Made by a program: the position numbers and the translations under genes. From Bacillota bacterium (GTDB taxonomy: Bacteria > Bacillota > Clostridia > Acetivibrionales > JAMNYG01), in NCBI GenBank assembly GCA_023622945.1, contig JAMNYG010000200.1, positions 1 through 38,639 on the forward strand: a DNA stretch of 38,639 nt. The letters are read 5' to 3'. Shown here piece by piece: positions 26,058-33,246 of the stretch. The notes under the pieces are model-generated. The model was not told the origin of the DNA and made no database searches. It was given only the letters and a program-made list of their open reading frames with translations. The first letter of the stretch is position 1, and each line of letters starts with the position of its first letter.

Positions 26058-27137
26058 ATGGATAAATGGAATGGAATAAAAACAAGGCTTGGGACACTTT
26101 CTAAAACAGCTTTATTTTTTATCATATTAGCATGGATTGTTATTGCTGCATTAACTGCTCATGCTTTTACAACAAGTCAATTCATTGAGCAGAAATTTAA
26201 TAAAAATGTAATTACTCAAAGGACAGTGTTTGATTATAAAACCAAAGAATTGCCATACGGGATCATTGGAGTTGAAGGAATTATATTCCCCAAAACACAA
26301 AATATCATAGATGTATACATTAACACTACGATAACAGCTATTGAACCTGTTTATGTTAGCGGAAATTATTCCATACTGCTTAAAATAATGGCTGAAGAGT
26401 TATGGGAACGTACTGTAACCGTGAAAAGCAAGCAAAATTTCAGTTATGAAGGAGAAACTGTAGAGTTAATAAATCAAAAGGTGTCAATTGATTTGGAGAA
26501 GATTTTTAGTGAGATAGAAATGATTTCCAATGAAATAATTGGGTACAGACCGGGCAAGTTTTTACTAAATATTGTCCCGATTATCGAGGGAGATATTACT
26601 TATGAAAGTAATAAGATTGATCTTGAATCAAATATGGCTATGAAATTTGAGCTTTCTCAGGGTCAAGTGATGTTAACCGGCGAAAAGGAATTTTCAAAGC
26701 AGACCCCCGTTGACCAAGTCAAAGTACTGGAACAAAAAATAGATTTATTTGGCCTGATGATACCTGTTCCGGTTTATAGGTATGTCTCGCTTCCTGTTTT
26801 TCTGATTTATTCCTGCTTTGCATTACTGGTATTAATATCAAAAAGGCAAGTAAGAATTGAACAAATGACTGAAGCTGACGAGATAGAAAGGAAATATAAG
26901 AACAGGTTGATTTCCGTACGACAACCCGTGGATTGTAAGGATAAAACACCCATTTGCCTTGAAAGTATGAAATCATTGGTCAGGATAGCGGATGAGCAAG
27001 ACAGAGGAATACTTAAATATCACAGTGATACGGAGGAAAAGATATTTTACCATGTGATTGAAGGGAATTATATCTATACATATGCCATTGATAAAAATAG
27101 CATCGGGGAAAAAGAGAAGCAATATGATTACATATAG
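26058..27137 (+). CDS. DUF5305-like membrane-anchored extracellular protein
   Basis: The 359-aa product has an N-terminal membrane helix (residues 18-36), a large extracytoplasmic beta-rich domain, a second membrane helix near residues 240-260 (LPVFLIYSCFALLVLI), and a cytoplasmic tail. The tail pattern SMKSLVRIADEQDRGILKYHSD followed by YYVxxGxYxY-type sequence resembles the DUF5305 family, which I know mainly from archaea and some clostridia near signal peptidases and DUF1102 proteins. The ribosome site (TTGGAG) is adequate. Function unknown; probably a membrane partner for the secreted proteins downstream. Confidence 0.65.
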   Translation: MDKWNGIKTRLGTLSKTALFFIILAWIVIAALTAHAFTTSQFIEQKFNKNVITQRTVFDYKTKELPYGIIGVEGIIFPKTQNIIDVYINTTITAIEPVYVSGNYSILLKIMAEELWERTVTVKSKQNFSYEGETVELINQKVSIDLEKIFSEIEMISNEIIGYRPGKFLLNIVPIIEGDITYESNKIDLESNMAMKFELSQGQVMLTGEKEFSKQTPVDQVKVLEQKIDLFGLMIPVPVYRYVSLPVFLIYSCFALLVLISKRQVRIEQMTEADEIERKYKNRLISVRQPVDCKDKTPICLESMKSLVRIADEQDRGILKYHSDTEEKIFYHVIEGNYIYTYAIDKNSIGEKEKQYDYI

Positions 27138-27322
27138 AAATCTAAATTTAAACCCCTCCTCAAATATTACTCCAAAGTATACCATGCGGTTAGCCTTAAG
27201 TATAAGGCAGTTACTATACGTACCAAATCTTAAGAGTAGTCCGGGGGTCAATGTATCAATGTCCAAGATAAGAGATAATGTACTTGTCAAATAACAAATA
27301 AAAGATTTGGGAGGGTTTTTAA

Positions 27323-27976
27323 ATGAAAAAAGGCAGAATTCTGGTAGTGCTGTCACTTTTGTTGGTGGCTACTGTGATGGCTGCATTGGGAACCGGAGCT
27401 ATTGATGTTTTTACTGCTAACCGTTCAGTAAGTGCTAAAATTGTAGACGATACAAAAGGTTTTATTGGAATCTCAACAGATTCTCCGTATGCTTTCTTTA
27501 ACAACAGAGGTGCTCTTGAAATAAAATTCGCTTCAAATTATGGAGCTCAAGGATTTAACCCTGATTCCAGAACTTTAATCAAAAACCTTTTCACAATAAC
27601 TAATCAAAGCGGGAATAAAGTATATGTATGGTTAGAAGCAGATAAAGATTATAGTACAGCAGAACATTATGCATTTAAATACAGGGTTCAAGAGGGTTAT
27701 GAGGGTGTGCTTCATAGAGCAATTTATACCAGTAATTATTCCAACAGTAATCCACTTAGAAGGGTTCTAATATCCGATGTAGGAAGAAATTTTAAAGACG
27801 GTAAAGATGGAGAAAATGCTTACATGGAGCTGGAGCCCGGTCAATCCTTTGTTGTGGAGGTAGATGTAGCAACTCTTACAAACTATGGGAAAGCAGGAAC
27901 AAATCTGGATCATACTTTAATCATAAAAGCTGATAAAACTGCACCGACACAAAAATATCCAGACCCATTTAAATAA
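27323..27976 (+). CDS. DUF1102-like secreted protein
   Basis: The 217-aa protein starts with a signal-type segment (KKGRILVVLSLLLVATVMAAL), then GAIDVFTANRSVSAKIVDDTKGFIGI. This matches the DUF1102 pattern GAFxxxxAxRxVxVxVxxDxxAxL. The rest is predicted beta-rich with a GFNPDSRTLIKNLFTITNQ segment. DUF1102 proteins are secreted or surface proteins, mainly archaeal, with an ER-type signal peptidase nearby. GGGAGGG precedes the ATG. The gene at 29561 is a paralogue at the N-terminus. Confidence 0.75.
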   Translation: MKKGRILVVLSLLLVATVMAALGTGAIDVFTANRSVSAKIVDDTKGFIGISTDSPYAFFNNRGALEIKFASNYGAQGFNPDSRTLIKNLFTITNQSGNKVYVWLEADKDYSTAEHYAFKYRVQEGYEGVLHRAIYTSNYSNSNPLRRVLISDVGRNFKDGKDGENAYMELEPGQSFVVEVDVATLTNYGKAGTNLDHTLIIKADKTAPTQKYPDPFK

Positions 27977-28035
27977 TTAGCTCATACTTCAATCTAAAGA
28001 GCCTGTGAAAGTAAACCAGTAATATAGTGTAATTG

Positions 28036-28072
28036 GCAGGACTTAGGAATAAAGCCTAAAGTCCTGCTTAAT
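28036..28072 (+). terminator. Hairpin between DUF1102 gene and signal peptidase
   Basis: GCAGGACTT (28036-28044) pairs with AAGTCCTGC (28059-28067), and an AGG/CCT pair extends it past a one-base bulge. The following sequence TTAATTATG is a poor T tract. It may weaken transcription or stabilise the upstream mRNA so that more secreted protein than peptidase is made. Confidence 0.5.
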
Positions 28073-28103
28073 TATGTATAATCTAAACGAAAAAGGGGCT
28101 TCT

Positions 28104-29228
28104 ATGAATATCATAAAAATTATAATTAATTGTTTAACTTTCATATTAGTAATTTTTCTATTAACATTGACAGCATTTAGTTTTATTTACAAAAACCCTG
28201 AAAAGTCACCGATAAGCTTGTGGTATGTATATTCGGAAAGCATGGAGCCAACGATTAAGACTAATGACGGGTTTATACTGATTTCCTCAAAAACCTATGA
28301 AACAGGAGATATCATTACATTTAAACCTAAAGTTTTGGAACAACCCTATGTAACCCACAGAATAATCGATATTACTTTGGATAGAGAATATATTACAAAG
28401 GGCGACAACAATATTATGACGGATCAACAGGGAGGGGAGCCTCCCATACAGCTTGACCAGGTGATAGGCAAAGCACTGTGCATATCAGGAAAACTTATAG
28501 TCTTGCCCAAGTTAGGTTTGATATCCCAAAAAATTCAGAAGAGCATGCCAAAAATAAACGTGTTTACTTTAATATCTGTAATAATTCTTATATATGCTTT
28601 AGGGTTTGTACTGGATATGATATTTAACAAGGAGAATACCAGGAAGAATAAAAAGAAAAGAATTCGCTTACTCGATATTGCACCCTTTTTTGATCCTTTA
28701 TTCTTAATAATGTGCATACTGATCATCATTAATACTCTAATTGTCGGGCAAACCATCAAGAGTTGGAAAACGGAAGAGATCTCATATGTCGTTGTAAGCA
28801 GGGAAGGTTTACCTAATCCTATATCAGGAGAAAAGTTTGAAAGAATAAAGAGCCTGGAGAATTCATCAATCATTCCATATTATACTATTTTAGAGCCGAC
28901 AGACGGTAATATGACCATAAAACCAAGGATTTTACTGATACCTCCCAAAGAAAATGTTGATTACGTGGTATCTGTTACTGCACCTGAGAAAACTGGGTAC
29001 TATGTACAGAAAATTAACATAAAAACGTATCCGAAGCTAATTCCACCAAAATTATTGGAGCAGCTATATTCAATAAGTCCGTTTATACCACTGTTAATCA
29101 TCTTTTCTCCCGGAGTAATCATTGTTATTGTGTTGTATATTATTTGGATAAAAAGATGGGACGACAATAAGAGATTAATCATGGATTGCTTAATACCCCT
29201 TCGTACCAGATTGAAGAAGCTTGTATAA
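28104..29228 (+). CDS. ER/SipW-type signal peptidase with C-terminal membrane domain
   Basis: A 374-aa type I signal peptidase. The catalytic serine is S46 in SESMEPT, and the general base is a histidine, H85 in YVTHRIID, with D101 in KGDNN. This Ser-His type is found in archaea, the eukaryotic ER and Bacillus SipW; the usual bacterial enzyme uses lysine. The peptidase domain ends near residue 150. About 220 more residues follow, with three predicted membrane segments and an extracellular beta-like stretch. ATG 28104, after AAAAGGGG, replaces the track start at 28074. It likely processes the adjacent DUF1102 proteins, as SipW does for TasA (inference). Confidence 0.88.
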   Translation: MNIIKIIINCLTFILVIFLLTLTAFSFIYKNPEKSPISLWYVYSESMEPTIKTNDGFILISSKTYETGDIITFKPKVLEQPYVTHRIIDITLDREYITKGDNNIMTDQQGGEPPIQLDQVIGKALCISGKLIVLPKLGLISQKIQKSMPKINVFTLISVIILIYALGFVLDMIFNKENTRKNKKKRIRLLDIAPFFDPLFLIMCILIIINTLIVGQTIKSWKTEEISYVVVSREGLPNPISGEKFERIKSLENSSIIPYYTILEPTDGNMTIKPRILLIPPKENVDYVVSVTAPEKTGYYVQKINIKTYPKLIPPKLLEQLYSISPFIPLLIIFSPGVIIVIVLYIIWIKRWDDNKRLIMDCLIPLRTRLKKLV

Positions 29229-29301
29229 AAATAGAGAAATAAGACGACAAAAAAATAGAAATTGGTTACAGATATTAACAAAATATTCATGAAAACTAAT
29301 A

Positions 29302-29346
29302 TATACTTTAATAAAGAACTGCTAAAAGCTATTATACTTTAATAAA
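29302..29346 (+). repeat. 14-bp direct repeat before the first riboswitch
   Basis: TATACTTTAATAAA occurs exactly at 29302-29315 and 29333-29346, offset 31 bp. The second copy ends 5 bp before the riboswitch. The TATACT hexamer could act as a -10 element; no good -35 is visible. It may be a regulator-binding or alternative sigma site. Confidence 0.6.
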
Positions 29347-29350
29347 TGAA

Positions 29351-29421
29351 TTTGGGGACGATGAAGCATATATTGTATCTGGGCACCTGATATATGCTGA
29401 GTCAGTGGTGCAACCGACCAA
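29351..29421 (+). promoter_or_regulatory. Class II cyclic di-GMP riboswitch, copy 1
   Basis: The sequence has the diagnostic elements of the c-di-GMP-II aptamer: TGGGCACCTGA, then GAGTCAGTGGTGCAACCGACC. P1 is TTGG (29352-29355) with CCAA (29418-29421). P2 is GCATATA (29366-29372) with TATATGC (29391-29397). The pseudoknot is GCACC with GGTGC. The P1 3' bases also form the left arm of the terminator, so ligand binding should prevent termination (ON switch, inference). It controls the secreted protein gene at 29561. Confidence 0.93.
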
Positions 29422-29451
29422 TGAGATAAAAATCTTATTGGTCTTATTTTT
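29416..29451 (+). terminator. Riboswitch-controlled terminator 1
   Basis: GACCAATGAGAT (29416-29427) and ATCTTATTGGTC (29432-29443) form a 12-bp stem with one G-U pair and a 4-nt loop, followed by TTATTTTTT. The left arm contains the aptamer CCAA, so terminator and P1 exclude each other. The remaining 110 nt to the gene are an untranslated leader without a second structure. Confidence 0.9.
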
Positions 29452-29560
29452 TGAAGTCTTTCCAGGAAGTATAGTTTTATCCGAATATGTATATAATTTA
29501 AAAGATGGAAAATGCTGCACAAATTATGCGGGCTTTAAAGGAAAGAAGGGATTTTGCGGG

Positions 29561-30349
29561 ATGAAAAGAAAAGGTAATAAAACACCGCTGTCTTTACCCT
29601 ATATAATATTGTTGGTACTGGCTTTAGTATGGATTGCTGTTTCCCAAAGCAGCTTTGGAATAGATGTCTTCCAGGCAGGAAGAGGAGTAAACGCCAGGAT
29701 TGTTTCCGATGACAGGGCTTTTGTCGGAATAATATATAATGATGTCTATAAAGTTGTATATTCCAATGATGGTAATAATAATTATATTACCATGCGTATC
29801 GAAAATAACCTTCCTTACAGAGCGTCATATGAATTGGTTTTATCGGGTCTGCCAATTAAAGATTTCACACCGGGCAGGTTTACACTGGATCCCAATGAAA
29901 GACAATTGATTGAAATCCAGATGTTAGATTTGGAAGAGGCTGTTGAAGGAATTTTTAGCGTCCAGGGTTACATTTCGGCAGAATTTGCTCATGGAAGTGT
30001 AGATGTAGCATTCCGGTTTGAAGTAGAGGTTGAGTTGCCGGAACCGGAATCGGTTGAAGGAGAAGAAACTTCACAATCGGAACAAAAATCAGATGAAATT
30101 GAGATTTTACATGCTGAAACACATGTAGGGCCGGAAGAGGATGTCATTGAAGAAAATGTCATAGAAGATGATGGGAACAAAATTAAGGAGGATGAAACCG
30201 ATTCAGCTGATAATAAAGAAAATGATTCAACTGACATAAAAAATGATGATGGAAATGGGGAAAACGGTAATGAAAAACTAACGGAAGAAATAAGCCAAGA
30301 GAATTTACCCGGTGAACCTGAAGATAATTCTAATTCAGCAGAACAATAA
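29561..30349 (+). CDS. DUF1102-like secreted protein with acidic tail
   Basis: The true start is ATG 29561 (262 aa); the track start lies inside the riboswitch. A signal-type helix (LPYIILLVLALVWIAV) leads into SSFGIDVFQAGRGVNARIVSDDRAFVGI, the same pattern as the 27323 protein. A beta-rich domain ends near residue 160. The last 100 residues are rich in Glu, Asp, Asn and Ser. Such a tail could bind cations such as calcium or be a flexible spacer. No sortase or cell-wall repeat motif is seen. Expression should need c-di-GMP. Confidence 0.75.
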   Translation: MKRKGNKTPLSLPYIILLVLALVWIAVSQSSFGIDVFQAGRGVNARIVSDDRAFVGIIYNDVYKVVYSNDGNNNYITMRIENNLPYRASYELVLSGLPIKDFTPGRFTLDPNERQLIEIQMLDLEEAVEGIFSVQGYISAEFAHGSVDVAFRFEVEVELPEPESVEGEETSQSEQKSDEIEILHAETHVGPEEDVIEENVIEDDGNKIKEDETDSADNKENDSTDIKNDDGNGENGNEKLTEEISQENLPGEPEDNSNSAEQ

Positions 30350-30367
30350 TCAGAGCATTTTTCAGGG

Positions 30368-30395
30368 AGATAAGATTTAATTTTTATCTTTTTTT
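30368..30395 (+). terminator. Terminator after the acidic secreted protein
   Basis: AGATAA (30368-30373) and TTATCT (30384-30389) form a short stem followed by seven T. The stem is AT-rich and weak but the T tract is good. It separates this gene from the kinase unit, which has its own riboswitch. Confidence 0.55.
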
Positions 30396-30528
30396 CATTT
30401 CCAATAAATACAATAAATTATAAATAATAACAAGAGATGATGCGAATAATTTCTTGATCGACATCAGGTATTTGCAAATTATGTAAACAAAAGCTGGTAA
30501 AATGATTATTGGACAATCATAAAGTACT

Positions 30529-30600
30529 TTTGGGGACGATGAAGCATGTACCGTAACCTGGGCACCTGGTGCATGCCGAGTTAGTGGTGCAACCGACCAA
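30529..30600 (+). promoter_or_regulatory. Class II cyclic di-GMP riboswitch, copy 2
   Basis: A second aptamer about 1.18 kb after the first: TGGGCACCTGG, then GAGTTAGTGGTGCAACCGACC. P1 is TTGG (30530-30533) with CCAA (30597-30600). P2 is GCATGTAC (30544-30551) with GTGCATGC (30569-30576). Compared with copy 1, both P2 strands changed and still pair, which is covariation evidence. It precedes the sensor kinase gene. Confidence 0.93.
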
Positions 30601-30627
30601 TGGGATTAACCATCTTATTGGTTTTTT
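30596..30627 (+). terminator. Riboswitch-controlled terminator 2
   Basis: ACCAATGGGAT (30596-30606) pairs with ATCTTATTGGT (30612-30622) with G-U pairs around a 5-nt loop, followed by TTTTTT. Its left arm overlaps P1 CCAA of the aptamer exactly as in copy 1, so the same ON-switch logic is expected. Confidence 0.88.
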
Positions 30628-30661
30628 GTTTTCTATATCGCAATATCCGGGAAGGGATTTT

Positions 30662-32365
30662 ATGCTGGAGGTAATTGTTAATAAAATAGCAGGTAATAAT
30701 TCAAGGGAAATCAAGGTCATATACTTATACAGATATCTTTCGTGGGTCTTTACTTCCATATTTTATTTATTTGATAGTCGGACTAAATATTTGCTTTTTA
30801 AAATAGGGGTTATAATCATTCTGTTCATAACTTCCAAAATAGTGACAGATTTATATGCCAGATATTCGAACAATTCAAAGGCTGTCAAGAGCCTGGTTTT
30901 AACTGAAACCGCCGGAATTTCACTGCTGTTGATACCAACTGGAGGGTTGGACAGCCCATTTATCTGGTATGCAATGAATCCGGTATTAGTTTCTGCAAGC
31001 TTTTTAACCGGGTTGTTTTGTTGGTTTAATCTTGTTTTCTATCTGGCTGTATCAACCAGTATATCATATTTTATTTTCAATGCTGAGAAAAATACAGCCA
31101 TTAAAATCTTATCCGTCAATTCGCATCTGATCCTTATATTCATTTTGATGACTTTAGGATTACAGTTATTATCAAGGCTGGCCCATGAGTTAAATAATGA
31201 GAGGAATAATCTAAGGGAGAGAAATTATCAGTTGGCAGAGGCAAATGAAAAGATAAAAGAATCCATGGAACATATCATGTCACTCTATCAGGCAGTTGAA
31301 ATGTTTTCAGCACAAGACAGCAGGGAAAAGCTGATGAATACCATTATTTATTACGCTAAGGAACTGACAAAATCAAGATCTTTATTCTTTAAACAATCAG
31401 GCTTAAATAACTCAAACAGAATCATTACATGCGGAGATATTTCTCCGGATATTCATTTGTTAATAGAGAGGGAATTAAGCAACATTCCTGAAATGAAAGA
31501 ATTGGATAAGAATATAGTACATATAAGAATTCAGAACAGGATATTTGCTGTAAGCGTTGTAAAATCAGCATCAAGGCTGTTCGGAATTCTGGGCGTTGAA
31601 ATGGATGAATTTCAGGAAAATGATTATTTGTATAAAAAACTGTTTAGCTTTTTGACAGAACTTAGTGCTGTAATTCTTGAAAGATTGTATTTGGAGGAGA
31701 TCGCTCAAAAACTGGCCGTAACCGAGGAACAGAACCGTATAGCAAATGAAATGCATGACAGTGTTTCCCAAAGGCTTTTCAGTATCTCATGTGCAATACA
31801 CACACTGGTAGCAAAACATTCCAAGCTATCCGATACAGAACTGCGTGACCAGTTAATAAGGATCATGGAAAACTCAAATATGGCCATGAAGGAACTGCGG
31901 TCAACCATATATAAACTTAGTTCAAAAAAACAGGGAAGAAGGCCTTTTCTTTCGGACATTAAAGATTATCTTGACAGTATTGCAAAATTAAATAATGTTG
32001 ATGTCAGTTTCAAATGTTCCGGAGATGAAGATTTATTAACAGGAGCAGTAAAAAAAGCAATATACAGAATTATAGCGGAATCAACAGGTAATTCTGTAAA
32101 GCATGGCAAGTGCAGCGAAATCAATATTGAACTTAATGTAAAAAATACCTGCACCGAACTAATCATAAAAGATAACGGAAAAGGATTTATTGTTGAAGAT
32201 GCAGGCAAAAGGAACGGTCTTGGGATCAATAACATAAAAAGGCTGGTGAATTCTTTCAATGGCAGTCTTAATATTGACAGCGCACCAGAAAAGGGAACAT
32301 GCATCAGGATAAATATTCCCAACGGGAATTTGGTTACTCTGGATGAAGGAGGTTTGGTGGTATGA
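30662..32365 (+). CDS. NarL-type sensor histidine kinase
   Basis: The track start is in the riboswitch; ATG 30662 follows GGGAAGGG and gives 567 aa. The N-terminus has about five or six membrane helices (residues 30-180) without a large extracellular domain, then a coiled coil (ELNNERNNLRERNYQLAEANEKI), a GAF-like region, and HisKA_3 with the phosphorylated histidine H365 in NEMHDSVSQRLFSIS. The ATPase has NSVKHGKCSEI, DNGKGF and NGLGINNIKRLV. It overlaps the response regulator by 4 nt, so the two form a pair. Confidence 0.92.
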   Translation: MLEVIVNKIAGNNSREIKVIYLYRYLSWVFTSIFYLFDSRTKYLLFKIGVIIILFITSKIVTDLYARYSNNSKAVKSLVLTETAGISLLLIPTGGLDSPFIWYAMNPVLVSASFLTGLFCWFNLVFYLAVSTSISYFIFNAEKNTAIKILSVNSHLILIFILMTLGLQLLSRLAHELNNERNNLRERNYQLAEANEKIKESMEHIMSLYQAVEMFSAQDSREKLMNTIIYYAKELTKSRSLFFKQSGLNNSNRIITCGDISPDIHLLIERELSNIPEMKELDKNIVHIRIQNRIFAVSVVKSASRLFGILGVEMDEFQENDYLYKKLFSFLTELSAVILERLYLEEIAQKLAVTEEQNRIANEMHDSVSQRLFSISCAIHTLVAKHSKLSDTELRDQLIRIMENSNMAMKELRSTIYKLSSKKQGRRPFLSDIKDYLDSIAKLNNVDVSFKCSGDEDLLTGAVKKAIYRIIAESTGNSVKHGKCSEINIELNVKNTCTELIIKDNGKGFIVEDAGKRNGLGINNIKRLVNSFNGSLNIDSAPEKGTCIRINIPNGNLVTLDEGGLVV

Positions 32366-32973
32366 GAATTGGCATAATTGATGATCATCCTCTTGTAAGG
32401 CAGGGGCTTATCTCAATTCTTTCATTGTATGAAGATTTTGAAATTATGGGTGAAGCAACCAATTGTCAGGAAGGCATAGCTATGATAATGGAGAAAAGGC
32501 CGGAGATTGTACTTATTGACCTGAAACTTGGAAATGAATGCGGTCTTGATATTATAAAAGAAGTGAAGAACAAAACAGAATCCAGATTTGTAGTACTTAC
32601 TTCGTCAGCTGAACAGAGTGATTTCCTGCAGGCAGAAATGCTGGATGTTGACGGATATATACTGAAAGAAGCCCTTCCTGAAGAACTCATATACGGATTG
32701 AGATTGATTTATAAAGGCAGGAAATACTACGATCCGGGTCTTGTGAGATTGCAAATGAAGAGGAATGATGATCCTCTTGAACTGCTTACGCAAAGGGAGA
32801 AGGAAGTTCTTTTGGCTTTGGGAGAGGGGTTAAGCAACAGGGAGATTTCTCAAAAACTTTATGTGACTGAACACACCGTAAAAAAACATGTAAGCCAGAT
32901 CCTGGCAAAGCTGAATCTTTCCAACAGAACCGATGCTATTATTTTTGCCTACAACAAGGGATTGATAGGCTGA
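32362..32973 (+). CDS. NarL/LuxR-family response regulator
   Basis: This 203-aa regulator has a receiver domain with acidic D7/D8 and phosphoacceptor D53 (LIDLKLG), followed by a LuxR-type helix-turn-helix (LTQREKEVLLALGEGLSNREISQKLYVTEHTVKKHVSQILAKL) at about residues 137-180. It starts inside the kinase stop codon (ATGA). It probably regulates nearby promoters of the cluster, which is inference; no binding site was identified. Confidence 0.95.
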   Translation: MRIGIIDDHPLVRQGLISILSLYEDFEIMGEATNCQEGIAMIMEKRPEIVLIDLKLGNECGLDIIKEVKNKTESRFVVLTSSAEQSDFLQAEMLDVDGYILKEALPEELIYGLRLIYKGRKYYDPGLVRLQMKRNDDPLELLTQREKEVLLALGEGLSNREISQKLYVTEHTVKKHVSQILAKLNLSNRTDAIIFAYNKGLIG

Positions 32974-33007
32974 TATATTCTATGAAAAGCGGATACATAC
33001 GAATTGA

Positions 33008-33043
33008 AACCGTCAAAGAGTATTTACCTTTGGCGGTTTTTAT
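33008..33043 (+). terminator. Terminator after the two-component pair
   Basis: AACCGTCAAAG (33008-33018) pairs with CTTTGGCGGTT (33028-33038), 11 bp with one U-G pair, and is followed by TTTATAT. It ends the kinase-regulator transcript. The remaining 200 bp to the next gene show no other clear structure. Confidence 0.8.
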
Positions 33044-33246
33044 ATGTAAAACATCGGTTGGGATTAAACCGTTAAAGTCAACGTGTGTTGTTTTTTGAAA
33101 CTGGTTATATTACAATATATCTTAAAAAGCACGGTAAATAACTGCAGAATCAAGAATAAAGGTCTGTTTCTGAGTTAATATGCTCAATAAAATGAAGTTA
33201 ATGCGCCAGATAAATTTAAAATACATATGTTATGGAGGCATTCGCT

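Noticed and set aside
29405-29560. N-terminal part of the tracked ORF at 29405
   Set aside because: It translates through the riboswitch and terminator. ATG 29561 gives a normal signal peptide.
30569-30661. N-terminal part of the tracked ORF at 30569
   Set aside because: It reads through riboswitch 2; ATG 30662 has a good ribosome site.
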